Assembly (NCBI GenBank): GCA_016192705.1 | Contig: JACPTQ010000011.1 | Coordinates: forward strand, 1 to 64,000 | Length of the DNA stretch: 64,000 nt | Source: Deltaproteobacteria bacterium | Lineage (GTDB): Bacteria; Myxococcota; JACPTQ01 | Direction of reading: 5' to 3' | Shown: piece by piece, positions 8,011 through 16,319 of the stretch | How the letters are laid out: every line of letters begins with the position of its first letter | How positions within the stretch are numbered: position 1 is the stretch's first letter | Notes under the pieces: generated by a model | The model's database searches: none | What the model was told of the DNA's origin: nothing | The model's input: only the letters and a program-made list of their open reading frames with translations | Translations under genes and position numbers: made by a program

Positions 8011-10133
8011 CATCTCGTCTGATGGCCATCGGAACGGTCGTTGCACTCGCCGCCGTCATTGCGGTCGTTCTGGCGATGCCTGGACTTCGATTTGGCGACA
8101 CCGCCTTTCTCGCGGGCGTCGCCGCCGCGATACTCCCTCTCCTTATCCATCTCATCGGCCGACAACGCGCAACGCCCCATCCATTCGCAGCGATGTCGCT
8201 CCTTTTGCGTGCCGAGCGGCGCGTGGCCCGACGCCTGGAGATCGGCAACCTCGCCCTCCTCACGCTCCGCACGCTCGCGACGGCGCTCATCCCGATCATC
8301 CTCGCGCGACCGCACGCAGCGTCCGCCGACGTCGATCGCCCGCCGCCCGCGCCCGATGCCTCAACGGTCATTGTCATTGACGCGTCGTTCTCCATGCAGA
8401 CGCGCCTTCGCGGCACACCCCTCTTCGAAATCGCGCGCGACCGCGTCGCCGATCTCGTTCGCGAAATGGGCGCGGCCGAGGAGCTCGCGATCATCGTCGC
8501 CCGAAAAGTTCCTGAGCGCGTCACACCGGGGCTCACGGCCGATCGCGCGCTTCTTCGTGCGACGGCAGGCAAACTCGCCGTCTCATCGGAACGTGCCGAC
8601 ATCGCGGCCGCGCTGTCCGACGCCGAAACTCTCCTTCAAGGCTCAACGCGCGCCACACGTCGCGTGGTTTTGATCTCGGATTTCGCCGGCCCCAACTTCC
8701 CGGAGTGGCGTCCAGCCGATCCCGCAGTCGTGCTGTACAACACAGACGTCGCAAAGGGCGTACGACTGCAAAACCGTGCCATTACAAGTGTTCGAACCCA
8801 ACCGGCTTTTGATGTGGGGGCGAACACGTTTCGCTTTTCGGTTGCGATCGCAAATCACTCTGACGAACCAGCCCGCGACCTCGCTGTGCGCTTGCACGTC
8901 GGCACCCAAGAACTCTCCGGCACGCTCAACATTCCACCGCACGCCGAAGCGACGAAGGATTTTCATTTGGCGGTGCCGCTTGGCGAAATCCTAACAGGCC
9001 GCGCCACAATCGCGCCCGACGATCTCCCAATCGACGACTCGTTCGCGTTCGTGGTCTCGTCAAACCTTGGTCCGCGCATCCTCATCGTGAATGGCGCACC
9101 AAGCACCATTGCCCACCGCGACGAGGTGCATTACCTCACACGGGCGCTTCGGGTCGTGTCGACACCGCAAGGTCCGATGCGAACCACAGTCGTGACGGCG
9201 GATGAGCCGGTCGACCCAGGTTCGTTTGACATCGTCTTTCTTTGCAACGTCGGCGCGGGCGCACAAATCCTCGGGGAGCCACAAATCCGAGACCTCGAAT
9301 CGGCCATCCGACGCGGTACGGGCCTCGTCGTGACCGTCGGTTCCAACACGAGCGCGAAAACTTTTGCCGGAAACATTGGCCGCCTGCTTCCAGCCGCGCT
9401 CCACACGGCAAACGTGCGCAGCCCAACGACGCCGCTCACGACGCTGGCGCCACCTTCCGACCGAGGCTCAACCCGCGCGTTCAAGGAGGCCGCTGCCGTC
9501 GGTTCCGCACCGCCTTCCTTTACCCGGACGATCGTGCTGCTCCCCAAAGCCGCACCCGGCGTCGAGACGCTGCTACGATTTTCGGATGGCACACCGGCTC
9601 TGGTCGAGCAAACGCTCGACGCTGGCCGCATCCTCCTCTTCGCATCGAGTATCGATCGCGATTGGACCGACCTCCCTGTTCGGCCTGTTTTTGCGCCGTG
9701 GCTTGCGGACGTCGTAGAAGCCTTGACCGCTAAGGTTGGCGTCGAACGAACCGCCCGCGTAACTCCCGGAAATCCCCTGCCGATTCCGCGCGACCGCCAC
9801 GTGGTCGTGACGGGTCCGTCGGGCGTCGTTGAGACGCGCAGCCCGAGCGATTCGCGCACGGTCATCGCCCGACTGGCCGGCCTTCACCGCATCGAGATTC
9901 GCGCGCTGGCCGAGAGCCGCACCGCGAAATCAACGTCGACGCCACTTGCCGTCACGCTCGATCCCGCGGAATCGAACCTGACAAAAGCCGCGGTGTCGCC
10001 CTCGGATCCCCGCGGAACGCCTTCCGTGGCGTCGACCGACGCGCGACCGCTTGGCCCGCCTCTCATGACGGCCTTTGCTATCGCGCTTCTCATCTTTCTG
10101 TTCGTCGAGGCCGCGGTGGTTTCGCGACGATGA
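8007..10133 (+). CDS. BatA-type membrane protein with VWA domain
   Basis: 708 aa from GTG, overlapping the DUF58 stop. Two N-terminal membrane segments enclose the BatA motif LLIHLIGRQRATPHPFAAMS. A third hydrophobic stretch precedes a VWA domain with MIDAS motif VIDASFSM near 122-130. A long beta-rich region (about 270-680), probably extracytoplasmic, includes a GATase-like fold segment. The C-terminus is one more membrane helix. The arrangement MoxR, DUF58, BatA/VWA is the classic chaperone-client set. The metal-adhesion role is inferred from the family. Confidence 0.88.
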   Translation: MTSRLMAIGTVVALAAVIAVVLAMPGLRFGDTAFLAGVAAAILPLLIHLIGRQRATPHPFAAMSLLLRAERRVARRLEIGNLALLTLRTLATALIPIILARPHAASADVDRPPPAPDASTVIVIDASFSMQTRLRGTPLFEIARDRVADLVREMGAAEELAIIVARKVPERVTPGLTADRALLRATAGKLAVSSERADIAAALSDAETLLQGSTRATRRVVLISDFAGPNFPEWRPADPAVVLYNTDVAKGVRLQNRAITSVRTQPAFDVGANTFRFSVAIANHSDEPARDLAVRLHVGTQELSGTLNIPPHAEATKDFHLAVPLGEILTGRATIAPDDLPIDDSFAFVVSSNLGPRILIVNGAPSTIAHRDEVHYLTRALRVVSTPQGPMRTTVVTADEPVDPGSFDIVFLCNVGAGAQILGEPQIRDLESAIRRGTGLVVTVGSNTSAKTFAGNIGRLLPAALHTANVRSPTTPLTTLAPPSDRGSTRAFKEAAAVGSAPPSFTRTIVLLPKAAPGVETLLRFSDGTPALVEQTLDAGRILLFASSIDRDWTDLPVRPVFAPWLADVVEALTAKVGVERTARVTPGNPLPIPRDRHVVVTGPSGVVETRSPSDSRTVIARLAGLHRIEIRALAESRTAKSTSTPLAVTLDPAESNLTKAAVSPSDPRGTPSVASTDARPLGPPLMTAFAIALLIFLFVEAAVVSRR

Positions 10134-11074
10134 TTGGCGCGCGGATCCGAGCGGCGGCCGAGAAACGAGCGCGCATCTTTGCGCATCGGATGGTCGACGC
10201 CTACCGCGTTGTCAACGGCGCTGCCGACAGCGCACCGCGCGGCCTCGCGATCGATCGGTACGCGTCGTGCCTCGTGGTCTGGGCGCGCGACGAGATCGCT
10301 CTGGACGTCGTGGACGATTGGTGCCACGCCGCAGAGCGCGAGCTTCAGGCAGCCGCGGTGGTCCTCAAGAGACTCGCGCGCGATCCGCGCAAGAGCACAA
10401 GTGCCGTTGTGTCGGGCGCGCGTCCCGCGTCGCCGCTCGCCGTGCGCGAACACGACGCAACGTTTCTTTGCCACCTCGACGATGGCATCCCGACCGGGCT
10501 TTACCTTGACCACCGCGAGACACGCCTTCGCGCGCGCGACTTCGCCGAGGGCGCGGAGGTCCTGAATCTTTTCGCGTACACGAGCGCCTTCTCCGTTCAC
10601 GCAGCACGCGCTGGAGCGACGCGCGTCACCAGCGTCGACGCCTCAAAAAAAGCGCTTGGACGCGGTCGCGAGAATATGACGGCCAGCGGGCTTGACCCCG
10701 ACGCCCACCGCTGGTTCGCCGACGACGTCCGCACGCATCTCGACCGCGCTGCAAAGAAACCACCCCGCTACGGCCTCGTCATCCTCGACCCACCATCGTT
10801 TGGTCGCGCGGGTGGGCATTCGGCAATCTCCTTCGATCGCGACATAAGCGAACTCGTCGGCGCCGCGCTCCGAGTCACGGTACCGGGCGGAATCGTCATC
10901 GTCTCGTCACACACGGAAGGCGTTTCGCGGGAACGCCTCATTGCGTCGCTTCAATCTGCCGCAGGTTTGACGGCTCGCTCGCTCGACGTTCTCCCGATCG
11001 AAACCGTGCCGGCGCCCGACTTCCCATCCGTGGGCGATGATTCACTCAACGTCGTCTTCGCGCGCGTCGGATAG
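10130..11074 (+). CDS. Class I SAM-dependent RNA methyltransferase (RlmI-like)
   Basis: 314 aa, starting at an ATGA overlap. It has the RlmI/RlmL-K type Rossmann methyltransferase core: substrate loop GIPTGLYLDHRETR, SAM motif I VLNLFAYTSAFSVHAA at about 142-158, acidic SAM loop VTSVDASKKAL, and catalytic motif IV LDPPSFGRAGG near 219. RlmI methylates 23S rRNA cytosine C5; the typical N-terminal PUA domain is only weakly seen, so the exact target is open. Its last 124 bases overlap the convergent minus-strand gene. Confidence 0.85.
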   Translation: MIGARIRAAAEKRARIFAHRMVDAYRVVNGAADSAPRGLAIDRYASCLVVWARDEIALDVVDDWCHAAERELQAAAVVLKRLARDPRKSTSAVVSGARPASPLAVREHDATFLCHLDDGIPTGLYLDHRETRLRARDFAEGAEVLNLFAYTSAFSVHAARAGATRVTSVDASKKALGRGRENMTASGLDPDAHRWFADDVRTHLDRAAKKPPRYGLVILDPPSFGRAGGHSAISFDRDISELVGAALRVTVPGGIVIVSSHTEGVSRERLIASLQSAAGLTARSLDVLPIETVPAPDFPSVGDDSLNVVFARVG

Positions 11075-12678
11075 AGACGGTGCCACAGGAAATGTTCGGG
11101 CTCCGGGATGCCGAATCGAAGCATCGGTGGCGGCAGAAGCGGCGGCATCGCACGGTCCACGACAACGCGACCCAGTGCAACCGTGTTGGCCGACTTCGCA
11201 ACTGCGATTCCTCGAAGCGTCGCCGCGACCGACTCCCAATGAATGCGTTCGCTATCGTCCGCATCCCGAATGATCGCGTCAACCACCGCCAAGAGCGCCG
11301 CGCCGAGCCTTTGACCGTTCTCTGGTGCCGCCGCAATAAGCGCTGGGAGCGCCCCAAAAACCTCGCGAACGGTGCGCGCCGGTTCTTCGTCAACGAGGGC
11401 CGCAACGAGCGTACCAAAGCGAAGCGCAGCTCCTCCCAAAACCGCGCATTCGATCTCGCGGCGCGCGGCGAGTGTCGGCGAATGGTTACGAAGAAACGAA
11501 ACGACAACGCACGCGGGTCGCACATTTCGTTGTGACACGAGGCTCTGATGGACCGCGTCAACGACCTCAGCTTGTCGATGGGGTGCGACAGATTCGAGGA
11601 GGGGCGATAGCCATGCGCGAACTGAACCGTCGCCAACCGACGGTGCGCCGGCGACCCGAAGGGCTGTGCGTCGAACGAGAATGGCCTCGACTGCGGCTCG
11701 GTACGATCCCAGACTGCGACGACGCGCGCGCAACTCTTTCACGCGCGCAAAAACGGCCGCGTCAGCGTCTCCGCGCGCGCCACGGTCGAGTGCGACGATG
11801 GACAGGTAGTCACGGTAGGAATGAAGCGGCTCCACGTCGGGCGTTGTGGAAATCAGCGACGACACATCATTCCAGCGCCGCGCCTCCGCGAGCGTCGCGA
11901 GGAGCCGTGCCTGCGCCGCGACACTCGCGCCGTGCGTTGGCGCTCGCGCGACCCGCGTCAGGAGGTCGAGATCCGCGCGGTTCAGTTTCGCCACTCCCAG
12001 CGCAAGGCGCGCAAGCCGAATCTCAGCATTGTCAGATGCCGTCTCGCGAATCCACTTTTTCGCCTCGGCTTGGCGATCCATAGCAAGGAGACGCGACACC
12101 AAAAGTTGACGCACTCGCTCTCGGAGCACGGCTTCGATGGCGCCTCCAAGCAACTCTTGCGCAAGCGCCACCTCGTCCCGCACGGCGGCGCCCGAATCGG
12201 TTGCGTCGCTCAAGTCGCCTCGACATCTTGAGCGAACACCGTCCGCAACGTGCCGCTCGTCCGGCCAAATTTCCTTCTCATGACGCCAAATACGCGTGCT
12301 TCCCAAGTCGCCGCCGTTGCGCCACTTAAGCCCGCCTTCCGCAAGCCATGTTTCCCATACAGTTCCAACCGGCGATTCCCCGCCTCGAAAACGTCGCCCG
12401 CGCGCCTCCTCAAGATCGAGGAGCCGCATGGCCAGACTGCCGCGTGTCACAGGCCCGCTTTTCGCGCATCCCGACACGGCAAGGAGCCGGCGCCAATAGG
12501 CCGTGCCCGGGCCGCGCACCCCCTCCCGCTCGTAGACCGTGTCAACGACGATTCGCGCCCGTCCCGCCTCGCCGCGATCGAAGGCTGTCTCGGCCTCAAG
12601 AAGCAGCGCGTCATTCCCCTGCGAAGCGGCCGGCGCGACAACCTGCGCGAAAACGAGACCGACCGCGGCGGCGATCAC
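10951..12678 (-). CDS. Alpha-helical repeat periplasmic protein, last gene of the stator-rotor operon
   Basis: 575 aa. The frame is open to 13383, but the upstream part is only a shadow of neighbouring genes. The GTG at 12678 overlaps the preceding stop as GTGA and is followed at once by a signal-peptide-like stretch (IAAAVGLVFAQVVAPAASQG). The rest is Ala/Arg-rich helix consistent with TPR-like repeats (LLLEAETAFDRGEAGRARI and onward) and has no recognised catalytic motif. The final 41 codons overlap the convergent methyltransferase gene by 124 bp. Probably a periplasmic scaffold; function unknown. Confidence 0.7.
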   Translation of the reverse strand: MIAAAVGLVFAQVVAPAASQGNDALLLEAETAFDRGEAGRARIVVDTVYEREGVRGPGTAYWRRLLAVSGCAKSGPVTRGSLAMRLLDLEEARGRRFRGGESPVGTVWETWLAEGGLKWRNGGDLGSTRIWRHEKEIWPDERHVADGVRSRCRGDLSDATDSGAAVRDEVALAQELLGGAIEAVLRERVRQLLVSRLLAMDRQAEAKKWIRETASDNAEIRLARLALGVAKLNRADLDLLTRVARAPTHGASVAAQARLLATLAEARRWNDVSSLISTTPDVEPLHSYRDYLSIVALDRGARGDADAAVFARVKELRARRRSLGSYRAAVEAILVRRTALRVAGAPSVGDGSVRAWLSPLLESVAPHRQAEVVDAVHQSLVSQRNVRPACVVVSFLRNHSPTLAARREIECAVLGGAALRFGTLVAALVDEEPARTVREVFGALPALIAAAPENGQRLGAALLAVVDAIIRDADDSERIHWESVAATLRGIAVAKSANTVALGRVVVDRAMPPLLPPPMLRFGIPEPEHFLWHRLYPTRAKTTLSESSPTDGKSGAGTVSIGRTSSERAVKPAAD

Positions 12679-13274
12679 AGCGTCGACCCAACCGCGAGCG
12701 TCGCGAGCTGCGACGCATGAAAGCTGCGCGACCCACGAAATTCCACGGTGCCCACAAACGCCCACGCGATCGAAACGTTGAAGTATCGGTGGAGCTGAAG
12801 AAGAAGCGCCAACTCCATACGAAATCCGCCGTTCCAATCGACCGCGGTCTTTTTGACGACGCCATGCCCCGCGACCGATGGAATGAGCCGCGCAATTCCG
12901 CCGCCACTCTCGATCTGCATCTTGCCGTAACCAAACGCCCATCGGACGCCGAGCGAAAGCAAAAGTTCGGGCGCGGCTGCGTCGGGAACGAGGCCCGTCG
13001 TGTCCACGACCGCTTGCCCCGCGGCGTTGAGCGACGAAAAGAGTAGGGTGGCATCGCCGTCGACGGCGAGCGTCTCCGTCAAATAGTGGCTCGCGCCGAG
13101 GTTCAAGCCTGGATTTCGATAAAAGCTTTCGTCGAAAAGGTACGCGAACCCAAGCCGCGGAAAAAGATGACCGCGTTTCGTAAGAACGCGATTCTCGACG
13201 CGCACGTCGGCCACGGATTTCGCGGAAACGCCGACGAGAAACGTCGCAGCGACAACGAGTAGAGCCCGATTCAT
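12675..13274 (-). CDS. Small outer-membrane beta-barrel protein
   Basis: 199 aa from an ATG overlapping the previous stop (ATGA). A clear signal peptide (NRALLVVAATFLVGVSAKSVA) is followed by about eight alternating amphipathic strands rich in Gly, Tyr, Phe and Thr, typical of a small OmpA/OmpW-like OM barrel. It is the ninth gene of the coupled operon, and the second barrel besides the FlgO-like product at 20273-21352. It may provide an OM pore or anchor for the machine. The barrel call rests on strand pattern, not a named family. Confidence 0.7.
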   Translation of the reverse strand: MNRALLVVAATFLVGVSAKSVADVRVENRVLTKRGHLFPRLGFAYLFDESFYRNPGLNLGASHYLTETLAVDGDATLLFSSLNAAGQAVVDTTGLVPDAAAPELLLSLGVRWAFGYGKMQIESGGGIARLIPSVAGHGVVKKTAVDWNGGFRMELALLLQLHRYFNVSIAWAFVGTVEFRGSRSFHASQLATLAVGSTL

Positions 13275-14815
13275 CGAAAGCACCGCCTATCTTGGTTCCA
13301 TCGGTAGAGGTACGTCGGCGGCGCCGCGTGATCGCAGTACCGGTCGCACACCTGGAGCGCGTACCGCACGGTCGTCGGCACAAACGAGCGCTTTGGTTCG
13401 CGTACGCGCGCGATCCCCGCGACCGTAAACGTCGGCGGCGATGCTGCGCTCACGGGGACCTGATGAAGCGTCGCGGTGACGCTGACTTGCGGAACCGACG
13501 TGCAGAGCTTCACAAACTTTCCGTCAACACCCGTGAGCTCTTCGCCGAGGAGCGGCACCGGCACCGTGTTGCCCCAACGCTGCGTGACCGTCGGCAACTT
13601 CTCCTCCAATCGCTCACGAAGTGCCGCGGCGGTCTCTACGACATCTCCAATCCAAAAAACCGTTTCATCGGCCCGCATCGATCGCGGAAACCCAACGCCA
13701 ATCGCTGTCTGCGGAACCACCAGCCAGAGAGCGCCATGCATCCCGCGATTCGCATCGATTGCGCTTCGCGCCGCCAACATCTCACTCTGCGGCGCGCCAT
13801 AGCTCACGTTACTCGCATACAGGAGAACCCCCGTCTTCTCATCGTTCGCGGTTCCCAAGTTCTCGAGTGCCGCAACCATCTCGTACGCGACGGAGTTTGC
13901 GTCGAACGTTCGCGAGTCGGTCATCGCACAAACCGCCCCCGACAACCCGATCGTCGGGAGACGGGTGTGTGGAATCGCGTCGAGGGTCGCGTCGATTGCG
14001 GTCCGCATCCGCGCACACCCTGCGGGCGTTGCGTTCTCATCGTGAATCACTTTCACGACAAGCGGATCGTCCCGCACCTCGGGCGAAAATGTTCGCGACA
14101 CATCGCGCACCTCGGGCGCCATCTCCACGACGGCCACAACGATTTGCGCGCTTTCATCGCGCTGGTCACGCGCACGCACACCGTGACAAAAAAGGCCGCG
14201 ATCGGTCCGGGCGACCGACACGCTCGTGTCCGCGACAGGCTTCCAGACGAGTGACGTCGCAAAGTTGTCCGCTCGGCAATCCTCGGTGCTCGAAATCGCG
14301 AAGATGGTCCACTCGTACGCGCGAGCCGCCAAGAGCCGTGCGTTGGGTGTCACAGCCATCTCAAGCGATGCGTTTCCGAGAGCAAATGCGGCTGTCAAAT
14401 CGATCGTTCGCGCGGCGACCTGCCGGAGCGTCGCCGACCGACGCAGCACGCCGAACGTCGGATGCGCAAGCTGATATTCCTGCCGCGCATCGCCTCGGAC
14501 CACGTGGCGCAGGCAGCGAGTTCCGGGGCGTGCAGAGCACGCTGGAAACCGGTCATAGAGGCTCGCGGCCGCATCGACCTGAACCCATGTCCCGTCTTTC
14601 CGCTCGAGGATTTCGACATCTTCGATCGGCGCGTCCGCGCGAAACGACCACTCTGCGAAGGTCAAATTCTCTTGGGAAGAGTAAATGACGGTCGCGGATT
14701 GAACCGCCGTCTGGTTTCGAAGCGTTTCGTTCGGGTCGACAAACTCGGCCGACGTGCACGCGGCGAAGAACAACACCGCAATCATGCTCTGGGCGTTTTT
14801 CAGCAGCCTGGTCAC
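13271..14815 (-). CDS. Operon lipoprotein of unknown function
   Basis: 514 aa. I chose the GTG at 14815, which overlaps the previous stop as GTGA; upstream in-frame sequence is the shadow of that gene. The lipobox is VLFFAAC, near residue 20. The N-terminal half is beta-rich, and a central segment (about 245-420) alternates strand and helix like a VWA or caspase-type fold (VVAVVEMAPEV, VVKVIHDENA, GVLLYASNVSYG). Cysteines are frequent, suggesting disulfides. No known domain is certain. By position it should sit at the outer or inner membrane facing the periplasm, alongside the motor. Confidence 0.7.
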   Translation of the reverse strand: MTRLLKNAQSMIAVLFFAACTSAEFVDPNETLRNQTAVQSATVIYSSQENLTFAEWSFRADAPIEDVEILERKDGTWVQVDAAASLYDRFPACSARPGTRCLRHVVRGDARQEYQLAHPTFGVLRRSATLRQVAARTIDLTAAFALGNASLEMAVTPNARLLAARAYEWTIFAISSTEDCRADNFATSLVWKPVADTSVSVARTDRGLFCHGVRARDQRDESAQIVVAVVEMAPEVRDVSRTFSPEVRDDPLVVKVIHDENATPAGCARMRTAIDATLDAIPHTRLPTIGLSGAVCAMTDSRTFDANSVAYEMVAALENLGTANDEKTGVLLYASNVSYGAPQSEMLAARSAIDANRGMHGALWLVVPQTAIGVGFPRSMRADETVFWIGDVVETAAALRERLEEKLPTVTQRWGNTVPVPLLGEELTGVDGKFVKLCTSVPQVSVTATLHQVPVSAASPPTFTVAGIARVREPKRSFVPTTVRYALQVCDRYCDHAAPPTYLYRWNQDRRCFR

Positions 14816-15387
14816 GGCGCCTCCTCGCGATTGCGAAGATCGAGTGCCCATACAACCGATCGCGTGCGATCGACCGCGGCGGATCCAAAATGAAGCGCTG
14901 CAAGCGCCTTTTCCGCGCACGAGAGTGCGGCGCGCGGGACGCCTCCGACGGTACCGATTCGAACAGACGTCACACGACCATCTGGTTCGACGCGCATTTC
15001 AACATCGAGTCTTGGCACGTCGCTGTCTGTTCGAAAGCACGGTGCAACGACTCCAGCGCGGGCGGAAACCGCGGACAAAAGCCGCTCGCGCGAAACGGAA
15101 TCGACCGCGTCATCTCGCCCAGCGTGGGGACGAACCGCGGCGCTTACGCGTGCCGATGCCACAGGGACCCGTGCTGCGACCGTTGCGCGTTGCTTTGGCG
15201 CATCTTGGCGACGCTCCACCGCGCGCGCCGTGGCTCTCGCTCTCGGCGCAGGTTCGTGAACCTCCTCGAGATCGAACCACGCGCCCTCGGAGACGACGGC
15301 AACCCCCACACCCGAGCGACGTCCCGCGTAGAACCCCGCTGCAAACGCGACCACCGAGAACAGCAAAACGGCGACCGCGGTCTTCAT
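14812..15387 (-). CDS. AgmX/PglI C-terminal domain protein (TonB-tail-like)
   Basis: 191 aa from ATG 15387 (ATGA overlap; upstream in-frame sequence is shadow). One N-terminal membrane helix (AVLLFSVVAFAAGFYAG) anchors it in the inner membrane. A Pro/Ala/Arg-rich linker crosses the periplasm. The C-terminal ~80 residues have the TonB-like pattern of the AgmX/PglI tail: CFR, then VEMRVEPDGRVTSVRIG, then ALSCAEKALAALHFG. In Myxococcus such tails belong to gliding-motility proteins (GltG/GltJ) that link the inner-membrane motor to the outer envelope. Here it lies four genes downstream of motAB, so a force-transducing role is a reasonable inference. Confidence 0.75.
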   Translation of the reverse strand: MKTAVAVLLFSVVAFAAGFYAGRRSGVGVAVVSEGAWFDLEEVHEPAPRARATARAVERRQDAPKQRATVAARVPVASARVSAAVRPHAGRDDAVDSVSRERLLSAVSARAGVVAPCFRTDSDVPRLDVEMRVEPDGRVTSVRIGTVGGVPRAALSCAEKALAALHFGSAAVDRTRSVVWALDLRNREEAP

Positions 15388-16319
15388 GGAAGCGCGCGCT
15401 CCTCGGCCCACGTCTCGAGCCGCCGCGGATCGGAGAAGACCTCGCAATAATCAAAGACGACGTGACGACCCGCGGTGTAGTAACGCGCGCCGCCGGACTC
15501 GATCGTGTCGAGATGAAGCGCCGGGAAATTGGGTTGCGCGCGACACCCTTCGAGAAGTGCCGTATCGTCGCCATCTTCGCGCGTCACGACGGCGACGTGC
15601 GCGATGCGAGCCGCCGCCAACCGCGTCCCATTCGCGTAGCTCAGCCAGGAAGCTTTTCCGGCGTCGTCCTCCGCCGCAAAAAACTCCCGGGGCCGCATCC
15701 CAGCCAGCGCACACTCGGGGGCATCGTCCGCGCAGCGCCGAGCCCACGACGATACCGTGACGACGACAAACAGTGACGGCTCACGCATGAAAGGATTGGC
15801 GACAAGCTCGACGCCACCGTTCGCGCCTTCGACCTCGATGCGAAGCGAACCGAGCTCCGTCCCCAGCGATGCGAGCGCCGCCTCCTCGGGACCTGCGGCC
15901 GGTGCGGGCGGCGTCGACGCCATGGTGCGAATCGCGCGCGCAAAAGAAATCGTCGATGCCGATGGGTTTGTAAATCCCCACGACCCAAAAAGCCGCGAAC
16001 GTTCACCCGGCTTTGCGTAAAGTCGCCCAAGCGCTGCCTTCGGCGCAAAGCCGCGGCGCGCCCAGGCGGCCTGGAAACCCGCGAACCACCTCGCGTATTC
16101 GTCGGCAAACGTTGCCGTTGCGGGCGTCACGGCGAACAGCCAGAGCGAGTGAATCTCTGGGGCGTTCACAGGAATTGGCGAAGGCATCGGCACCGGCACC
16201 GGCACGGGGACTTCGATCGTTTCGATCGGCCCTGGCGGTTCGATGTTGATGATGCACGACAGGGCGACAAGTCCGACAACGGCGCCGCCCCCAAAAAGCG
16301 TTTTCACCCGACGCTTCAC
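15384..16319 (-). CDS. Operon lipoprotein with Pro-Val linker
   Basis: 311 aa, ATGA overlap with the FliF/FliG-like gene. The lipobox LVALSC is followed by an extended linker PVPVPVPMPSPIPV, suggesting the globular part reaches away from the membrane. The remainder (about 60-311) alternates strand and helix with conserved-looking Trp and Cys, resembling the fold pattern of the 514-aa lipoprotein two genes downstream (VAHVAVVTREDGDD, HVVFDYCEVF). No named domain. The pair may be related partners. Confidence 0.65.
   Translation of the reverse strand: MKRRVKTLFGGGAVVGLVALSCIINIEPPGPIETIEVPVPVPVPMPSPIPVNAPEIHSLWLFAVTPATATFADEYARWFAGFQAAWARRGFAPKAALGRLYAKPGERSRLFGSWGFTNPSASTISFARAIRTMASTPPAPAAGPEEAALASLGTELGSLRIEVEGANGGVELVANPFMREPSLFVVVTVSSWARRCADDAPECALAGMRPREFFAAEDDAGKASWLSYANGTRLAAARIAHVAVVTREDGDDTALLEGCRAQPNFPALHLDTIESGGARYYTAGRHVVFDYCEVFSDPRRLETWAEERALP

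Noticed and set aside
10951-13383. 810-residue open frame on the minus strand taken as one protein
   Set aside because: The N-terminal ~235 residues are the Arg-rich shadow of two real genes. The GTG at 12678 overlaps the preceding stop and is followed by a signal peptide.
13292-14254. 320-residue plus-strand open frame opposite a lipoprotein
   Set aside because: Composition dominated by Arg, His and Pro, as expected for an antisense shadow in high-GC DNA; it interrupts the coupled minus-strand operon.
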